DNA of 64,000 nucleotides from Epichloe hybrida. Lineage: Eukaryota; Ascomycota; Sordariomycetes; Hypocreales; Clavicipitaceae. A program made the position numbers and the translations under genes. The notes beneath the pieces were generated by a model, which ran no database searches, was not told the DNA's origin, and saw only the letters and a list, made by a program, of their open reading frames with translations. The stretch spans positions 3,844,001 through 3,908,000 of the forward strand of contig JAFEKR010000001.1 of assembly GCA_019022495.1 (NCBI GenBank), written 5' to 3'. Of this stretch, positions 12,294 through 22,256 are shown one piece after another (within the stretch, counting starts at the first letter, position 1; the number at the start of each line of letters is the position of its first letter).

Positions 12294-12673
12294 TGTGGAA
12301 GGAAGTATTGTATGCGGATGTAAGAATGAGAGGCTGCTTGTGGAAGTTCAGCTCTGACCATGAGGTGCGGGGTTAGATTACGCTAAGAACGCCACTTGTG
12401 CCTGCGCTAACCCAAAAAACGAAAAAGTCGGGTGCGCACCCGACTTTTTCGTTTTTTGGGTTAGCGCAGCGCAGCCTCTCAGCACACTAGCAACAATCTT
12501 ATCATTCTATGCAGGGGTAAGCCCGGTCAATCTGTTGAGCCTAGCCATCGCTTTCTCTCTTGTCTGGCAATCGTTGCAGCATGGACTTGCGCTGTGCGAT
12601 GCAGTAAAAATCAAGTTGCGGAAAGACCATCATCTTTCGCAATACACCTTCAGGATATGTCTCGAACTACAGA
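12294..12673. other. Intergenic region between two minus-strand genes, holding a perfect palindrome
   Basis: Upstream of the 12293 start. It contains the 66-bp palindrome described separately. No coding frame is supported. A promoter for the minus-strand gene would be expected here, but I see no unambiguous element. Confidence 0.5.
12403..12468. repeat. Perfect 66-bp palindrome, no spacer
   Basis: The left arm (12403-12435) starts TGCGCTAACCC, and the right arm is its exact reverse complement over all 33 bases, centred on GGTGCGCACC. It contains A-runs and T-runs around CG pairs. No clear target duplication flanks it; the right flank continues GCGCAGCC. It could extrude as a cruciform or form a long RNA hairpin. 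It could also be an assembly fold-back artefact or the remains of a tiny inverted-repeat element. Confidence 0.95.
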
Positions 12674-12982
12674 TTAGATAGAATGATAAATGAAATTCGC
12701 CCTCAGGAAGAAAGTGGTCATGTTTATAAGCCTTGCGGTGTCTACTATTGCCGGAGGGTCAGCCTCCCTCTCGGGGTTTATGCCCTCTGCAATGAGCGTG
12801 TCAGATATCAGTTCTCTATACAGTGTATAATGACAATATGTGTCAATATGGTTTTGGTTTTCAAAGAGTTCAGAGAGCAACCCCGTTATAGCAAATGCTC
12901 GCTTCGTGATATCCGCTCTTAAGTGTACAAAAGCCATGGATCGAACGTAACTTTCCAACCAAGACTCACCGCCTTTTAGCAT
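12674..12982 (-). CDS. Small hypothetical protein (102 aa)
   Basis: An ATG-started frame of 102 codons with mixed, soluble-type composition (SWLESYVRSMAFVHLRADIT, then LIAEGINPEREADPP). It ends in TGA/TAA-type context at 12674 and starts 23 bases before the divergent membrane-protein start at 13006. An overlapping plus-strand frame (12683-12922) is Cys-rich and less protein-like, so I prefer the minus strand. No family recognised; it could also be one exon of a larger gene whose other exons are not visible. Confidence 0.4.
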   Translation of the reverse strand: MLKGGESWLESYVRSMAFVHLRADITKRAFAITGLLSELFENQNHIDTYCHYTLYRELISDTLIAEGINPEREADPPAIVDTARLINMTTFFLRANFIYHSI

Positions 12983-13005
12983 GCATTCCTTCGTAACGAG
13001 AGGAG

Positions 13006-13803
13006 ATGTCGTCGAGAATTCAATTTTTGTTAAGCTGGCGTCACCTCAAAGTTGGCCCTGTCAGTGCTGCACAGTGGTACCACCAGAGGGCATTCATTTC
13101 GGCTATCATACCCGCCATTCCTTTCCTTGTTGGCAATATTGTGTGTCCATCATGGATTAGCATTGCACACAGCAGTGACTTACCAGGCACTGCTCCTGGG
13201 ATACTATGGAAAGCCACTGTCGCCATATGCTTCGCTCTTTCTGAAGTATGTCTCATACCTCTCATATTTTCTTCCAACTTACGATTGCAGACAATCAAAC
13301 TCTTCACGGTTTTAGATCAAGTTCCTAAGAGAAAGCTCGCTGGTGCCTGCGTCCTATCTCTCCAAGTGCTGTGGCTTGTCTTTGGCATCTGGCAGTGGTG
13401 TTCCGGCGCGGTATGGGCCTTTCCAGCCGTCATTCACGGGTCATTTGCGGCTATTCTGCTCTATCAAATAATCACCCGGAAGTGTAATGCATCACACCCT
13501 GCACCCCCTTGCTCTGATTTCATTCGCCTTTTTCTACGTACTTTGATCATAGCGGCGACCCTTGGCATGGGAATTTACTCGTTTGCGAAAGGACCGCTCA
13601 GATGTCACTTTAGCCTGCAATACGCCTTCTCACTGTTTGAGAATGTTCAGTCAGCGGTATATGCAGAAATGCGATTTATCAAGGCGAGGTCAGACAGCAA
13701 GGACGCCTTAGCCATGTCGAATAGGAGGCGATCCGGAAGTTGGATTAATGACCGATCACAGCAGAGCCTAGTTCGCCGCGATCAAATTCAAATCACTGTG
13801 TAA
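13006..13803 (+). CDS. Multi-pass integral membrane protein, unknown function (265 aa)
   Basis: An uninterrupted ATG-to-TAA frame. Hydrophobic segments lie at about residues 29-50, 65-88, 111-132, 135-156 and 174-194, consistent with five membrane spans. Short charged loops separate them (QVPKRK before the third). The last 45 residues are hydrophilic, with an Arg/Ser-rich stretch (NRRRSGSWINDRSQQSL), probably a cytosolic tail. I do not recognise transporter or enzyme motifs. The size is close to that of small fungal membrane cyclases, but nothing in the sequence supports that role. It starts just after the divergent minus-strand ORF, so the two may share a short intergenic promoter. It is the best preserved gene of the island. 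Confidence 0.7.
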   Translation: MSSRIQFLLSWRHLKVGPVSAAQWYHQRAFISAIIPAIPFLVGNIVCPSWISIAHSSDLPGTAPGILWKATVAICFALSEVCLIPLIFSSNLRLQTIKLFTVLDQVPKRKLAGACVLSLQVLWLVFGIWQWCSGAVWAFPAVIHGSFAAILLYQIITRKCNASHPAPPCSDFIRLFLRTLIIAATLGMGIYSFAKGPLRCHFSLQYAFSLFENVQSAVYAEMRFIKARSDSKDALAMSNRRRSGSWINDRSQQSLVRRDQIQITV

Positions 13804-14032
13804 TTTGTTTTATTACATACAAATAAACTCACATGGGTGAACCTGGACGTCAAGCGTAGATTTCGCGACTGGGTAAGTGTCTAGCTGTGTTTTGCATGCC
13901 GCATCCGACACATGATTGACGGCTCTGAGTCGCCGCTGTTAGCTCGTTGAGCAACCAGCGAATCAAGGCTTATAAAGGAGAGATGTCCTCTCTATTGAAA
14001 ATAAGACTCTCTTTGGCAAACTACCAAGCGCC
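13804..14032. other. Short intergenic spacer with possible 5' leader
   Basis: No gene. It separates the membrane-protein gene from the next plus-strand gene. TATAAA occurs at about 13971-13976, roughly 60 bases before the ATG at 14033, and could serve as its TATA box. Confidence 0.35.
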
Positions 14033-14737
14033 ATGGAAGCAAAGACCGTCCAACATGCCTACTTTGCCGGCCGTTCCGCGACTGGCTTGCCTGAGGGCGG
14101 CCACAGCGCTATTCTCGAGAGTGTACGCCTGACCCCATTCAAAAAGCCTTCGACTGGGAAAGTCCACCCTGAGGAAGTGCCCTCTGAAGAAGTGCCAGTT
14201 CCTGAGTTCAGACTTGAAAAAATGGCACATACGCTACAAGTGTGTGAGTTCTTGCTCGAGACTGCTGAGAAGCTTCCCTGCTTTGAAGGCAGTGAACTTG
14301 TGATACGCCTGCTAGCCGAAGAGGCCTCTCAGAGTCTCATAGTCGCTGCATATCTTGCTGGGCTTCTGCTTCCTCGTATTCCTTATGAAGACTCCTTGGA
14401 AACGTACACACTGGCTGCTGTTTTGAAGGCCGGCATTGTGCAGAGGTCAGAGACCGATCTAACTGTAAGTCACCGCCATGCAGACTCCGAAGCCACCCAA
14501 AAGCCTACTAATGAAAAAAAAAAGACACCAAGGCATTGCAAGCTTGTTCTCGTCGAATTGGAGGTTTATATTGACCATTTAACATGGCATGAGGCGACTT
14601 TTGAGGTTTTGAAGAAGAACGAAGGCAACTTTCAAGTTCCTGGGCGAGATCTCATCTATTTTGACGGCGCTTCATCTTCAAAAGCCCACCAGTTCCTGAG
14701 CTATCTTTTCCCATGTATTTTTCTTCGCGCCAATTAA
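14033..14737 (+). CDS. Hypothetical protein with acidic Pro-Glu repeat, one probable intron
   Basis: ATG at 14033, stop at 14735-14737. The unspliced frame is open for 234 codons. However, a typical fungal intron sits at 14465-14524: donor GTAAGT, branch-like CTACTAAT, acceptor AAG after an A-run. It is 60 bases, so removing it keeps the frame and gives about 214 residues. Near residues 46-58 there is a short Pro-Glu-Val repeat (PEEVPSEEVPVPE). The middle part is helical and hydrophobic (LAEEASQSLIVAAYLAGLLL). No domain recognised. An upstream ATG frame at 13947 belongs to a different reading frame and is likely a shadow. Confidence 0.55.
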   Translation: MEAKTVQHAYFAGRSATGLPEGGHSAILESVRLTPFKKPSTGKVHPEEVPSEEVPVPEFRLEKMAHTLQVCEFLLETAEKLPCFEGSELVIRLLAEEASQSLIVAAYLAGLLLPRIPYEDSLETYTLAAVLKAGIVQRSETDLTVSHRHADSEATQKPTNEKKKTPRHCKLVLVELEVYIDHLTWHEATFEVLKKNEGNFQVPGRDLIYFDGASSSKAHQFLSYLFPCIFLRAN

Positions 14738-15998
14738 AACTGTTTCTTGTCTAACTACCATGTCTTTGTTTTTCGCCGAAAATTATCATTGCACGAGAAA
14801 TTATGCTGCACTACGCATGCTGCTCCCTCTTCGTCGCTAGTGAACAGAGGGATTTGGTGCGCCGAAATCGACACAAAAACACACTGCCCGGTATTCTGCG
14901 AGGCAGCACACTCTACACTATATGCAAATCATGAGTGCTTGCTCCGACGATACAGAAACCGTTTCAGCACCAGCCACACCCGAGACTACTTACCGTAGCT
15001 ATTGATGCTTGTTCCAGACAATGCGCCGCATAACGGTGAAGAGCCGATTATGCGAAACACTTGTTTCTCTCCGACGAACCAGATCCTAGAACTAGGTCAT
15101 CTGCCGACGCGCCGGCGACCCTAGGGGCAATTGGCAATCACAGCAGCAGCAGCGCTCTGTCAACAACATACTCAGCCGGACAGTATAGGTTTTGAGTCCT
15201 GGGGTATCCCACACGCCATTGACCAGCCCATGTAAGTGTGCCACACGTACACTGCGTGAGGCTGGCAGCTCACCCACGAAAACACGAAGGGGCATGACCA
15301 CAAAGCAAACAGAATAGCCACAAGTCTTTTGCATACTACAAGTTACAAACAGAAATTGGCGAGGGATAGACACGGCTATGGGAGATAGTTGAATGACTAT
15401 CACATCACGCCACTGTCGGAGATCCGTGAGCTATCTAAACGCATGTTCGCCACGAGGCCTATATTTTAAACAATCATTCTACTCTGTAGCTATAATATAC
15501 ATTTCTGGAATATCTTGGATCGACCTTCTTACACCGATGAACGAAGCTGTCTCCGCCACTGTTTCCAACCTGAGCTCTCATTGCGCCAGGTGTCTGTCGC
15601 CGTTCTAGCAAGCCACGACCAATTCGAAGTGGTGGGCACGCCGGAGTCGCTGCCGTTTTCTCAGGCCTCCATCGCCAAACTCTGCGGCTACGCAATCTCT
15701 CTAGAGCCCTTGGGTGGTCGAACGTGACGTTCAGTCTATTGCTTTCAGGCCCCTACCTGCCACTCCTTCAACGCCGTTTCCAGCATCTTCCTCTTCAACC
15801 CCCGGCACGTCATCTCTTACTGCGCCTGGCCGCTCTCGCTGTCGTAGCGGTATCGCCTGTAACTTTGATCGCGGTGATGCGACTAAGAAGTTGGCCGGTC
15901 AACGGCCTTGGAACCCGACGGATGAGCACAAGAGTCGCGGCTCCCGCGCCAGGCTTTCAACATCGAGGCTAAACTGGCGAAGCAAACGCCCTCCCTTG
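14738..15998. other. Intergenic region and probable 5' region of the EST1-like gene
   Basis: Several short frames on both strands, none convincing. From about 15609 the plus-strand frame of the EST1-like gene is Pro/Ser/Arg-rich and open except for a TAG at 15702-15704. The true N-terminus of that gene may therefore lie here rather than at 15999. No RNA gene or repeat seen. Confidence 0.4.
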
Positions 15999-17691
15999 AT
16001 GGATCAACTCGGGGCCCCTGAAGTTCATCCTGCCGACATGTCTACTATGCCTGGTTTCAGTCTTTTTCGCCAGGTCGAGCAAAATTACCCCTCGCGAGAG
16101 CAGCTGGATAATAATGTGAAGGACATTTATGAAGGGGTGATGATGATTGAACGTAAATGCATTGAACTGATTTCTTCTCCGAAAACGATGATTCCGGAAG
16201 ATCGAGAGCTCAGTGCAGAGCAATACCAGAAGCTGATTGGATTACATGAGACACTACTAAACGAACAGTACGATTTCTTTCTCGCTTGCCAAGAATCATC
16301 AGCGGAAGCCGAAATACGCTTACTTCCCAACACGTATAATATGCCTGCGCGGATGTGGCGCCACGGTCAATCCTTTCTCGAGTTCCTCCGCAAAAGATTG
16401 CCAACTTCACGAGAACATATGCTCAAATTTATTTGCAAAGCATATATCATCATGACACAATTATACGAAACTGTCCCTGCATTTGTTTCAACTTGGATCA
16501 GATGCCTCGGGCATCTGGGCAGATACCGTATGGCGATTGAGAACGACGACGTTCGGGATCGCGAAATTTAGACTAGCGTATCCCAACACTAGTATTTGAA
16601 AGCTTCAGACCGCTCGCCAGAGGTTGGAATGTTTTACCACCACCTAGCTATGCTAGCTCGGCCCAATGCTCTACAACAGCTATACTACTACAACAAATCA
16701 TTATGCGTCCCGTATTCGTTCCCATTCGCTCTGAATAGCATAATGACTCTTTTTGACCCAGTTTTGGAAAGGTCTCGTCGCTTAAATGCGCACGAGATCT
16801 TTATTAGAGTCCATGCTATCCTCTTTTCTGGACGTAAGCACGACGAACTCGATAGCACCATGGCAGATTTTCTGGGTGCTTTGGATCGGAAGATCGCGGA
16901 GAAAAATAAGGAGTGGCTCCATCCAGGGTGAGTGCTAACGTGCTTTGCCAGTTGAGTTTGCTAACGTGATACACAACAGGTACTATATCGCCATCTCTCT
17001 CATCTGCTCGCTTCTGGGCTATGGTTCACCTACTAACCCCCTTGAGCAATCAATCCCAGCGGGCCAAGACGATGGGAGCGCTGCGCTAAGCAACAAGTTT
17101 ACTACCGATGAGGAAACCGCGAAGAAACAGTTTGAGAACACGCGAGCATTCGTCATGAAGACGTGTGATATTGTTTTCCGCCGCAAATCGGATATCAACG
17201 CACTTCCTTTTTTTCACACAATACTGGTCTTTTTATATTACGTGGCTCAACACCCTAGAGCCATTGCGCTCATCGAGGACGAGTTCCCATGGAAACGACT
17301 AGTCGACGTACTTAACGAGGCTTATCCGGCACTGTTATCAAAACCAAGGATGGCAAATGAATCCTTCCCGCGACCGCTGCGCAACGAGCCTTTGTGCCCA
17401 CTTCCAGAAGACTATGCTTTGCGAGGGTTTGCATTTTCAAAAGGCTACTTCCCTGCCGATTGGTTTTCTAACGAGAAGCTTGAAGATGCTGAAAAGATGT
17501 TTGAGCCGCCCTCCTTGGGCGACAAGCGACGCCAACGTCTGCATTGGCTTGGACACCAGATCTGCAGTCTGGGAACCTGGATCAAGTGGAACACAGGCTC
17601 AAGCCGTTATACTACGGCCGAGGAGGGTGAAAGGCGGCGACAGGTTTCTAGCACAGAGAGCCCTGGTGGCCACCTTCTCCGGGAGCGCTAG
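15999..17691 (+). pseudogene. EST1/SMG7-like TPR and DNA/RNA-binding domain protein, two nonsense codons
   Basis: The protein resembles the fungal EST1-type family, related to telomerase-associated Est1 and the nonsense-decay factors SMG5-7. The N-terminal helical part includes MPARMWRHGQSFLEFLRKRL, LYETVPAF and LGRYRMAIENDDVRDRE. Then come HHLAMLARPNALQQLYYY and KSLCVPYSFPFA, where the family joins its TPR-like part to the DNA/RNA-binding part. The C-terminal part has LPEDYALRGF, YFPADWF and LHWLGHQI. A clear 52-bp intron lies at 16928-16979. Between DREI and KASDRSP the frame carries TAG at 16569-16571 and 16590-16592, exactly where the family has Trp (DRE-W, then a W before Y-KASD). Both are TGG-to-TAG changes. 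ATG 15999 is the first Met in frame; an upstream start is possible. Probably inactive. Confidence 0.8.
16928..16979 (+). other. Spliceosomal intron in the EST1-like gene (52 bp)
   Basis: Donor GTGAGT, branch-like GCTAACGTG, acceptor CAACAG. Joining restores a codon split after its second base (GG|G) and keeps the family sequence running (HPG then YYIAISLICSLLGYG). The preserved splice sites contrast with the nonsense codons upstream. Confidence 0.85.
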
Positions 17692-18236
17692 CTGGCCGTG
17701 TTTCTACATTGAACGCAACGTCGGCAAGCCCGCTTCCGTCCCCTGCCTGCCAATGATCTTGTTCAAGTACTTCTTGGCTGACGATGCTCCGACAATAGAG
17801 CGTCTCGCGCGTGAATATGCCGCTCAGATCCCAGATCGTTTGTCCAGCGTTGCGTGGATCATGTGCTATATTCAGCAGAACAGGGACTGCCACGGCAGTA
17901 GAGAAGGATGGGAAATGGTTTAGACAAACACAATAGCGAAAGAACTTAGGGTTAGACGACGACAACAACAACTCCGGAATTTTTTGTTTGGGGGTGGGGG
18001 GTGGTGCTGCGGTGCCGGTTTCTCCCAAGGAAGCAGAAGAAGATCAATTCGAGTGAATATGGGTGAGAAGCGATGTAAAGGCACAAAACGATATACCGAG
18101 AACCGAATGTTGTCGCGATTTGCCTGCCGCTGCATGGTGAGCGCCATAATAAAGACAGCAAAAGTAGATGGAGAAAGCAAGTTTGGCATTTGTAAGTAGC
18201 TATGCGAATGTGAGCCGTACAGATTGAAAGCTCTCA
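17692..18236. other. Intergenic region, no supported gene
   Basis: A plus-strand frame overlapping the EST1-like end stays open to 17923 and has a protein-like last part (SVPCLPMILFKYFLADDAPT, then IERLAREYAAQI), but it has no start or partner of its own. It could be a decayed exon. A G-rich tract (GGGGGTGGGGGGTGG) lies at about 17990-18004. Confidence 0.4.
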
Positions 18237-19497
18237 TCAATCAGTAAACCTCAAGATCTTTCGATGACCGTCCGCGGGGCTCGAGCCTGCGCACAATTGA
18301 CCCCTAACATAGATAATTGGCGTCTCCGCTGGCTGCTTCTCAAGGGTGTAGCGGGCGCATCGGCGAAACCCAAATTGTAAACGGGCTACCTCTCGACGGA
18401 AAAGGCACTGACTTGTCAACGAATTTAATATCCAGTGGCCTTCAATCTCAACTTTCACAGACCCATCTCCATCTGGAGTTATAATTTGAAGATTTGCGTT
18501 CGATAACACAAATCGAGATGTTTCTGTCACAGTAGTGCTTCTTCTGTTCTTTGGAGTTGGCACTTCTACTTCTTGTGTTTCACCGGATATCTCGTCGGCA
18601 TCATTTCGATACACATTGTAAGATCCATTTGCGCCGATTGTGGTACACGGAGTAGCCCTTTTCTGTGCGGTGCCATTGTCGCAGTCGCGGTGAGTTGGAT
18701 GATGCCGAAAACTGTCTGGTGAGGCAATGTGCAAATCGTCGCCACTTTGATCGCGTCTCTCAGCCTCAATTGAACTTTCGCGGAGGGCCACGTCAACACG
18801 CCGCATGTGGATTCCTTTGCTCTGCACTGCTCCTGTACTTCGGCTTCCCGTTGCAGCTTCGAATGCCCGTTTGCCATACCGTACGTCTTGGTTCGATGGG
18901 TCCGAAACCCTTTTAATGCTGCCTTGTTCCGCGTTGCCTTTGCCTGGCAGGTTCTGTATCTGCGCTGCCCTGATCGACTTGGTCTTGAATTTTATCGTCT
19001 GAATCAGAAATGACGACTGTGGATTGCGCAGCGTTGTGGCCCGCTATCGAAGACTGCGGGATATCTTGTGCGTCGGGGACTCCTACAGCATCAAGTGCTT
19101 CCGTTGCCAGCTCAGCGACACTAGCTCCGGCGCCAGCCGTGGGCAGAGGGCTGATCTGCCGCGAGGGAAGCGAACCGTGACGGTCTACAGCGTGCTCTTG
19201 CTCGTGATCCGCAGCACGATTGGATCTACCTGATACTACCGCTGGTCTCTGTGCTACCAGCGGTTTTTGCAAAGTTTCTGCGTACTTCATTAGCTGTGTC
19301 TTGGTATCTGCTGCTACTATAGAACTACCTGTGCCAATTGCGTCTTTCGTTTGATGCGAAGGGAAAGTTATTGGCTTCGGCGTTGCTTCGGGATCATGAA
19401 CCGGGCGATCATGGTGCTCAGAGGGGACATTGTTTGGGCTTTTGACGCCCGGCGTGTTAGCTTTGAGAGTGTTTCTGACTTGTGCCATGGCAATCAA
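18237..19497 (-). pseudogene. Hypothetical low-complexity protein gene with a frame break
   Basis: Two minus-strand frames together give about 410 codons. The first (19497 to about 18913) is Ser/Ala/Asp-rich, with an acidic patch preceded by hydrophobics (STVVISDSDD) that resembles a SUMO-interaction motif. The second frame stays open upstream of its first Met (SIKRVSDPSNQDVRYGKRAF) and runs to 18237. It ends with a folded-looking segment (FVLSNANLQIITPDGDGSVK, then GHWILNSLTSQCLFRREVAR). The switch lies between about 18990 and 18915 and needs a one-base shift; no consensus donor is seen there. A frameshift mutation or an unusual intron are both possible. No family recognised. Confidence 0.45.
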
Positions 19498-20399
19498 TTC
19501 TACTAAGAGGAACTAGAGAGAGAAAGATAAATCGAGTGAGATGTGAGGATTCGATGAGACAGGTAGTGGCAGCTGCCGCCCTCTTGTAGTTTCGCCGCTC
19601 TCGCTCATGAAGTAATACTCAAAGAGCACGTGGGACAAGGCACTCTAGATCCTCCTACTGAATGCCCGGCTGCAGCCGTCGCAACTAACCTGGCAGAAAA
19701 TGCGTCGTAGCCTGCAGACGGAATTGAAAGACGCAGCGTGAATGCATGGATAAGGTAGAGAGACAAGAGGAATCTTACTCGTCGCATGCAGCCTGGTGAA
19801 TGGCGCGTGGCTTGTAGGCGAAATCGGGGTCGTGTGAGGAGAAAGACGACGGAAGGCGCACATAGACCCCGAGATGTGATGTATTCATCACCTAGAGATT
19901 GCTCTTGACTCGATTCCCCTTGCCAGTAGTAGGAACACGCTGTTTCTTAAGATATTCGAATTGCTGGTTGAGCTAGAGAACGTAAGCAGCAGCGTGTAAT
20001 GTCACGAGATTCCTGATGTAGCAGTGCAGGACATGATGATTTTGTGAACTCGGATGCCTGTTGCCTTGGCCCTGCCATGCCTGTGTGCCTTGTATTCACG
20101 ACGCCTACTCTCCTGATTCTCAGATATGCTGTAGTCATCCCTGGAACGAAACCGAGAGACTGATTCGACGGTGGTAGCTTTGAGGAACTGAGCGAAACCA
20201 CCTGCACACGTCCTAGAGGCTACAAGTGATTGCTCTGGAAGAAGGTCTGGCCAGGCAATCCCACTGTCTTTGTGATCTTACTGGCTAAATATACGTCATG
20301 AAGCCTCCAAAGTACTGCGTGTGACCTCACAATAATGCCACATGTGGAGGGATTTGGGTGGCAAAGAGCAATGAAAAGAGAAGATGATATGGAATTACT
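19498..20399. other. Intergenic, island edge; no supported gene
   Basis: Balanced composition with only short frames on both strands and no recognisable motif. From about 20400 the sequence turns AT-rich and enters the copia relic C. Confidence 0.5.
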
Positions 20400-20588
20400 A
20401 TCTAGGAATTCAACAGGCAAAAGAGAAGCTATTATAGCTTTAAATCTATAAGTAGTGAATTAAGGTCTTTAAGTAAAGCCTTTAATAAATTATAATAATA
20501 AACGTAATCACAAGCGCAATGCGTCATTAAGCAAAGAATCTAATAATATAATGCCTAAGGCTACGATGTAAGGCTATGATTCTTAACA
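20400..20588 (-). repeat. Probable 3' LTR of copia relic C (outer end approximate)
   Basis: On the minus strand the sequence after the purine tract starts TGTTAAGAATC, a typical copia LTR start. The other boundary is uncertain by some tens of bases, and no second LTR of this family was found in the window for comparison. Confidence 0.5.
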
Positions 20589-22256
20589 CCGCCCCTAGTA
20601 ATATATCTAGCTAATAATATAAGGAAGAAAAGAAAAATATAAAAAATAAGGCTATTTATAAGCCCTCTATGTCTCCCTTTATAAAATCCTTTACCTTTAT
20701 TATCTAAAGAAAGCGCATAAAATTATTATATTTAATACGTTCTAGGCCTTTTATAAACCTATTAGCTATTATTTAATCTATACTAATCTATTAGACATAA
20801 AATTCCCCTTTATAAGCTTTCTATATAATCTATTTATACTATAAATTAATATAATAAGTATATCCCTTATGCTTCTTATTAAGTATATTAGCTTTTATGT
20901 TCTAGCTATTTATAAAAAGAAGTAATAGTTATAATTACTTAATCCTAAAGTTATTAAGTAGCTTAGTAATCTATATTATTAAGAGTTTAGTTAGCGTAAG
21001 GTTAATAAATTTAGCTTCTATTAAGCTAAGAGTAATTAGAGTTTATTTCTTTAATTACTATAGAATTAATCCTCTAGCAAGTATTATAATATAGCTAGCA
21101 GTTAATCTTCTAGTATTTAGATTATTAGTAAGTAAAGCGTTACTATAGCCCTTTACCTAAAGCATAGATTTAATATCTATAGAGGTTAATTCTCTAAGAA
21201 TAATTCCTAAATTATCTATTCCTATAAGGTATTACTAAAGATAATTCTAAAGGTCTATATACACCTGCTTTAGCGCAGAATTTATACTATAAAGTTAATT
21301 AACTATAAATGTGATATTAGGTTATATGTATATAAAGAGCTAGTTAAAGCTTCCTATTTACTTTACCTAGTCTAAAAGATTATAAACTATATTAAGTTCC
21401 TTCTAGTTAGCTAGTATTATAGTCTTTAGAAGCTAAGGAACTTTTATTATGTTAAGGTTCTTAATGTTAAATTTCTTTATAATGCTTTATATGTAAATCT
21501 TTTAATGTAAAAGTATTGTTTAGTTAGCTTAATTATAAATAAATTTAATACTAAGGAATAGTTTAATATTACCTAGGTGCTTTAATTCGTACTATTTCTA
21601 TAGTTCTTTAATAATATTTATAATAATCACAAGGGTCTTCCCTACAATAATCATGTTATTTACATATAACAAAAGGATAACATTATTATATTAAAAGATA
21701 TAGAGTTTACTTAATAATTAATAGAAGCCTTACTTTTTAAGTTCCTTAGTAATATTATTTAACTACTAAAGAGAAGAGAGAGGTAGACTATAGAGAGCTC
21801 TATTAAGCTTATAAACTCTAGTTATACTATTAGAGTAGCCTTAAGGTTACCTTATATAGATATCTTGTTATGCTTTAGCGTTAAGAAAGGCATTAATAAT
21901 GTTATATTATTACTAATTATAGTTAAGGATTATAATAAGTGTATAGAATACTTATAAGGAAACTAAGTGTGTAACTACTATATAGAGGTCTTTATAATTA
22001 AATACTTCTAGGTTCTAATCTTCTTTTATAACCTATCTTGCTTTTATATAAGGTTTCTTATTAATTAAATACTTTACTATATATACTTACTAACTATTTA
22101 TAGGTCTCTAGAAGCTATAATAGTTATTTATAGCTTTTACCTTAAACTAGTTAGATAGAATCTTAATCTTTATATTAGCTATATTAGCTACTTTAAGCAT
22201 TAGAAAGGTATATAAGGTAGTTATCTCTTCCACTTTATTATTATATAGGTTATTAT
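20400..22256 (-). mobile_element. Copia relic C, segment 1: 3' LTR, RNase H and RT
   Basis: Minus-strand translation gives a fungal Ty1/copia RT. From right to left: KARWVIKED near 22050, NAFLNAKA near 21880, a GYSN-to-LNRALYSL stretch near 21800, and the catalytic box YVNNMIIVG near 21650 (family YVDD). The RNase H region should lie in 20700-21500 but is too mutated to read. The 3' LTR starts at 20588 (minus strand TGTTAAGAATCATAG), preceded by a purine tract CTAGGGGCGG (20589-20598). Its outer end is somewhere near 20400 and could not be fixed. The segment is cut at 22256 by A1. Confidence 0.8.

Noticed and set aside
12403..12468. Telomeric repeat seed (CTAACCC / GGGTTAG in the palindrome)
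   Set aside because: Only one unit per arm and no tandem TTAGGG array; coincidence is more likely.
15092..15403. 103-codon Cys-rich minus-strand frame
   Set aside because: Composition is unlike a protein, with no motif, and neighbouring frames are equally open.
10749..17691. TAG reassigned to an amino acid
   Set aside because: The transposons show TAA and TGA as well, the membrane-protein and 14033 genes contain no internal TAG, and RIP explains the changes simply.
17357..17923. A second gene overlapping the end of the EST1-like gene
   Set aside because: Most of it is a shadow of the EST1-like frame; only the last 70 codons look protein-like and have no independent start.
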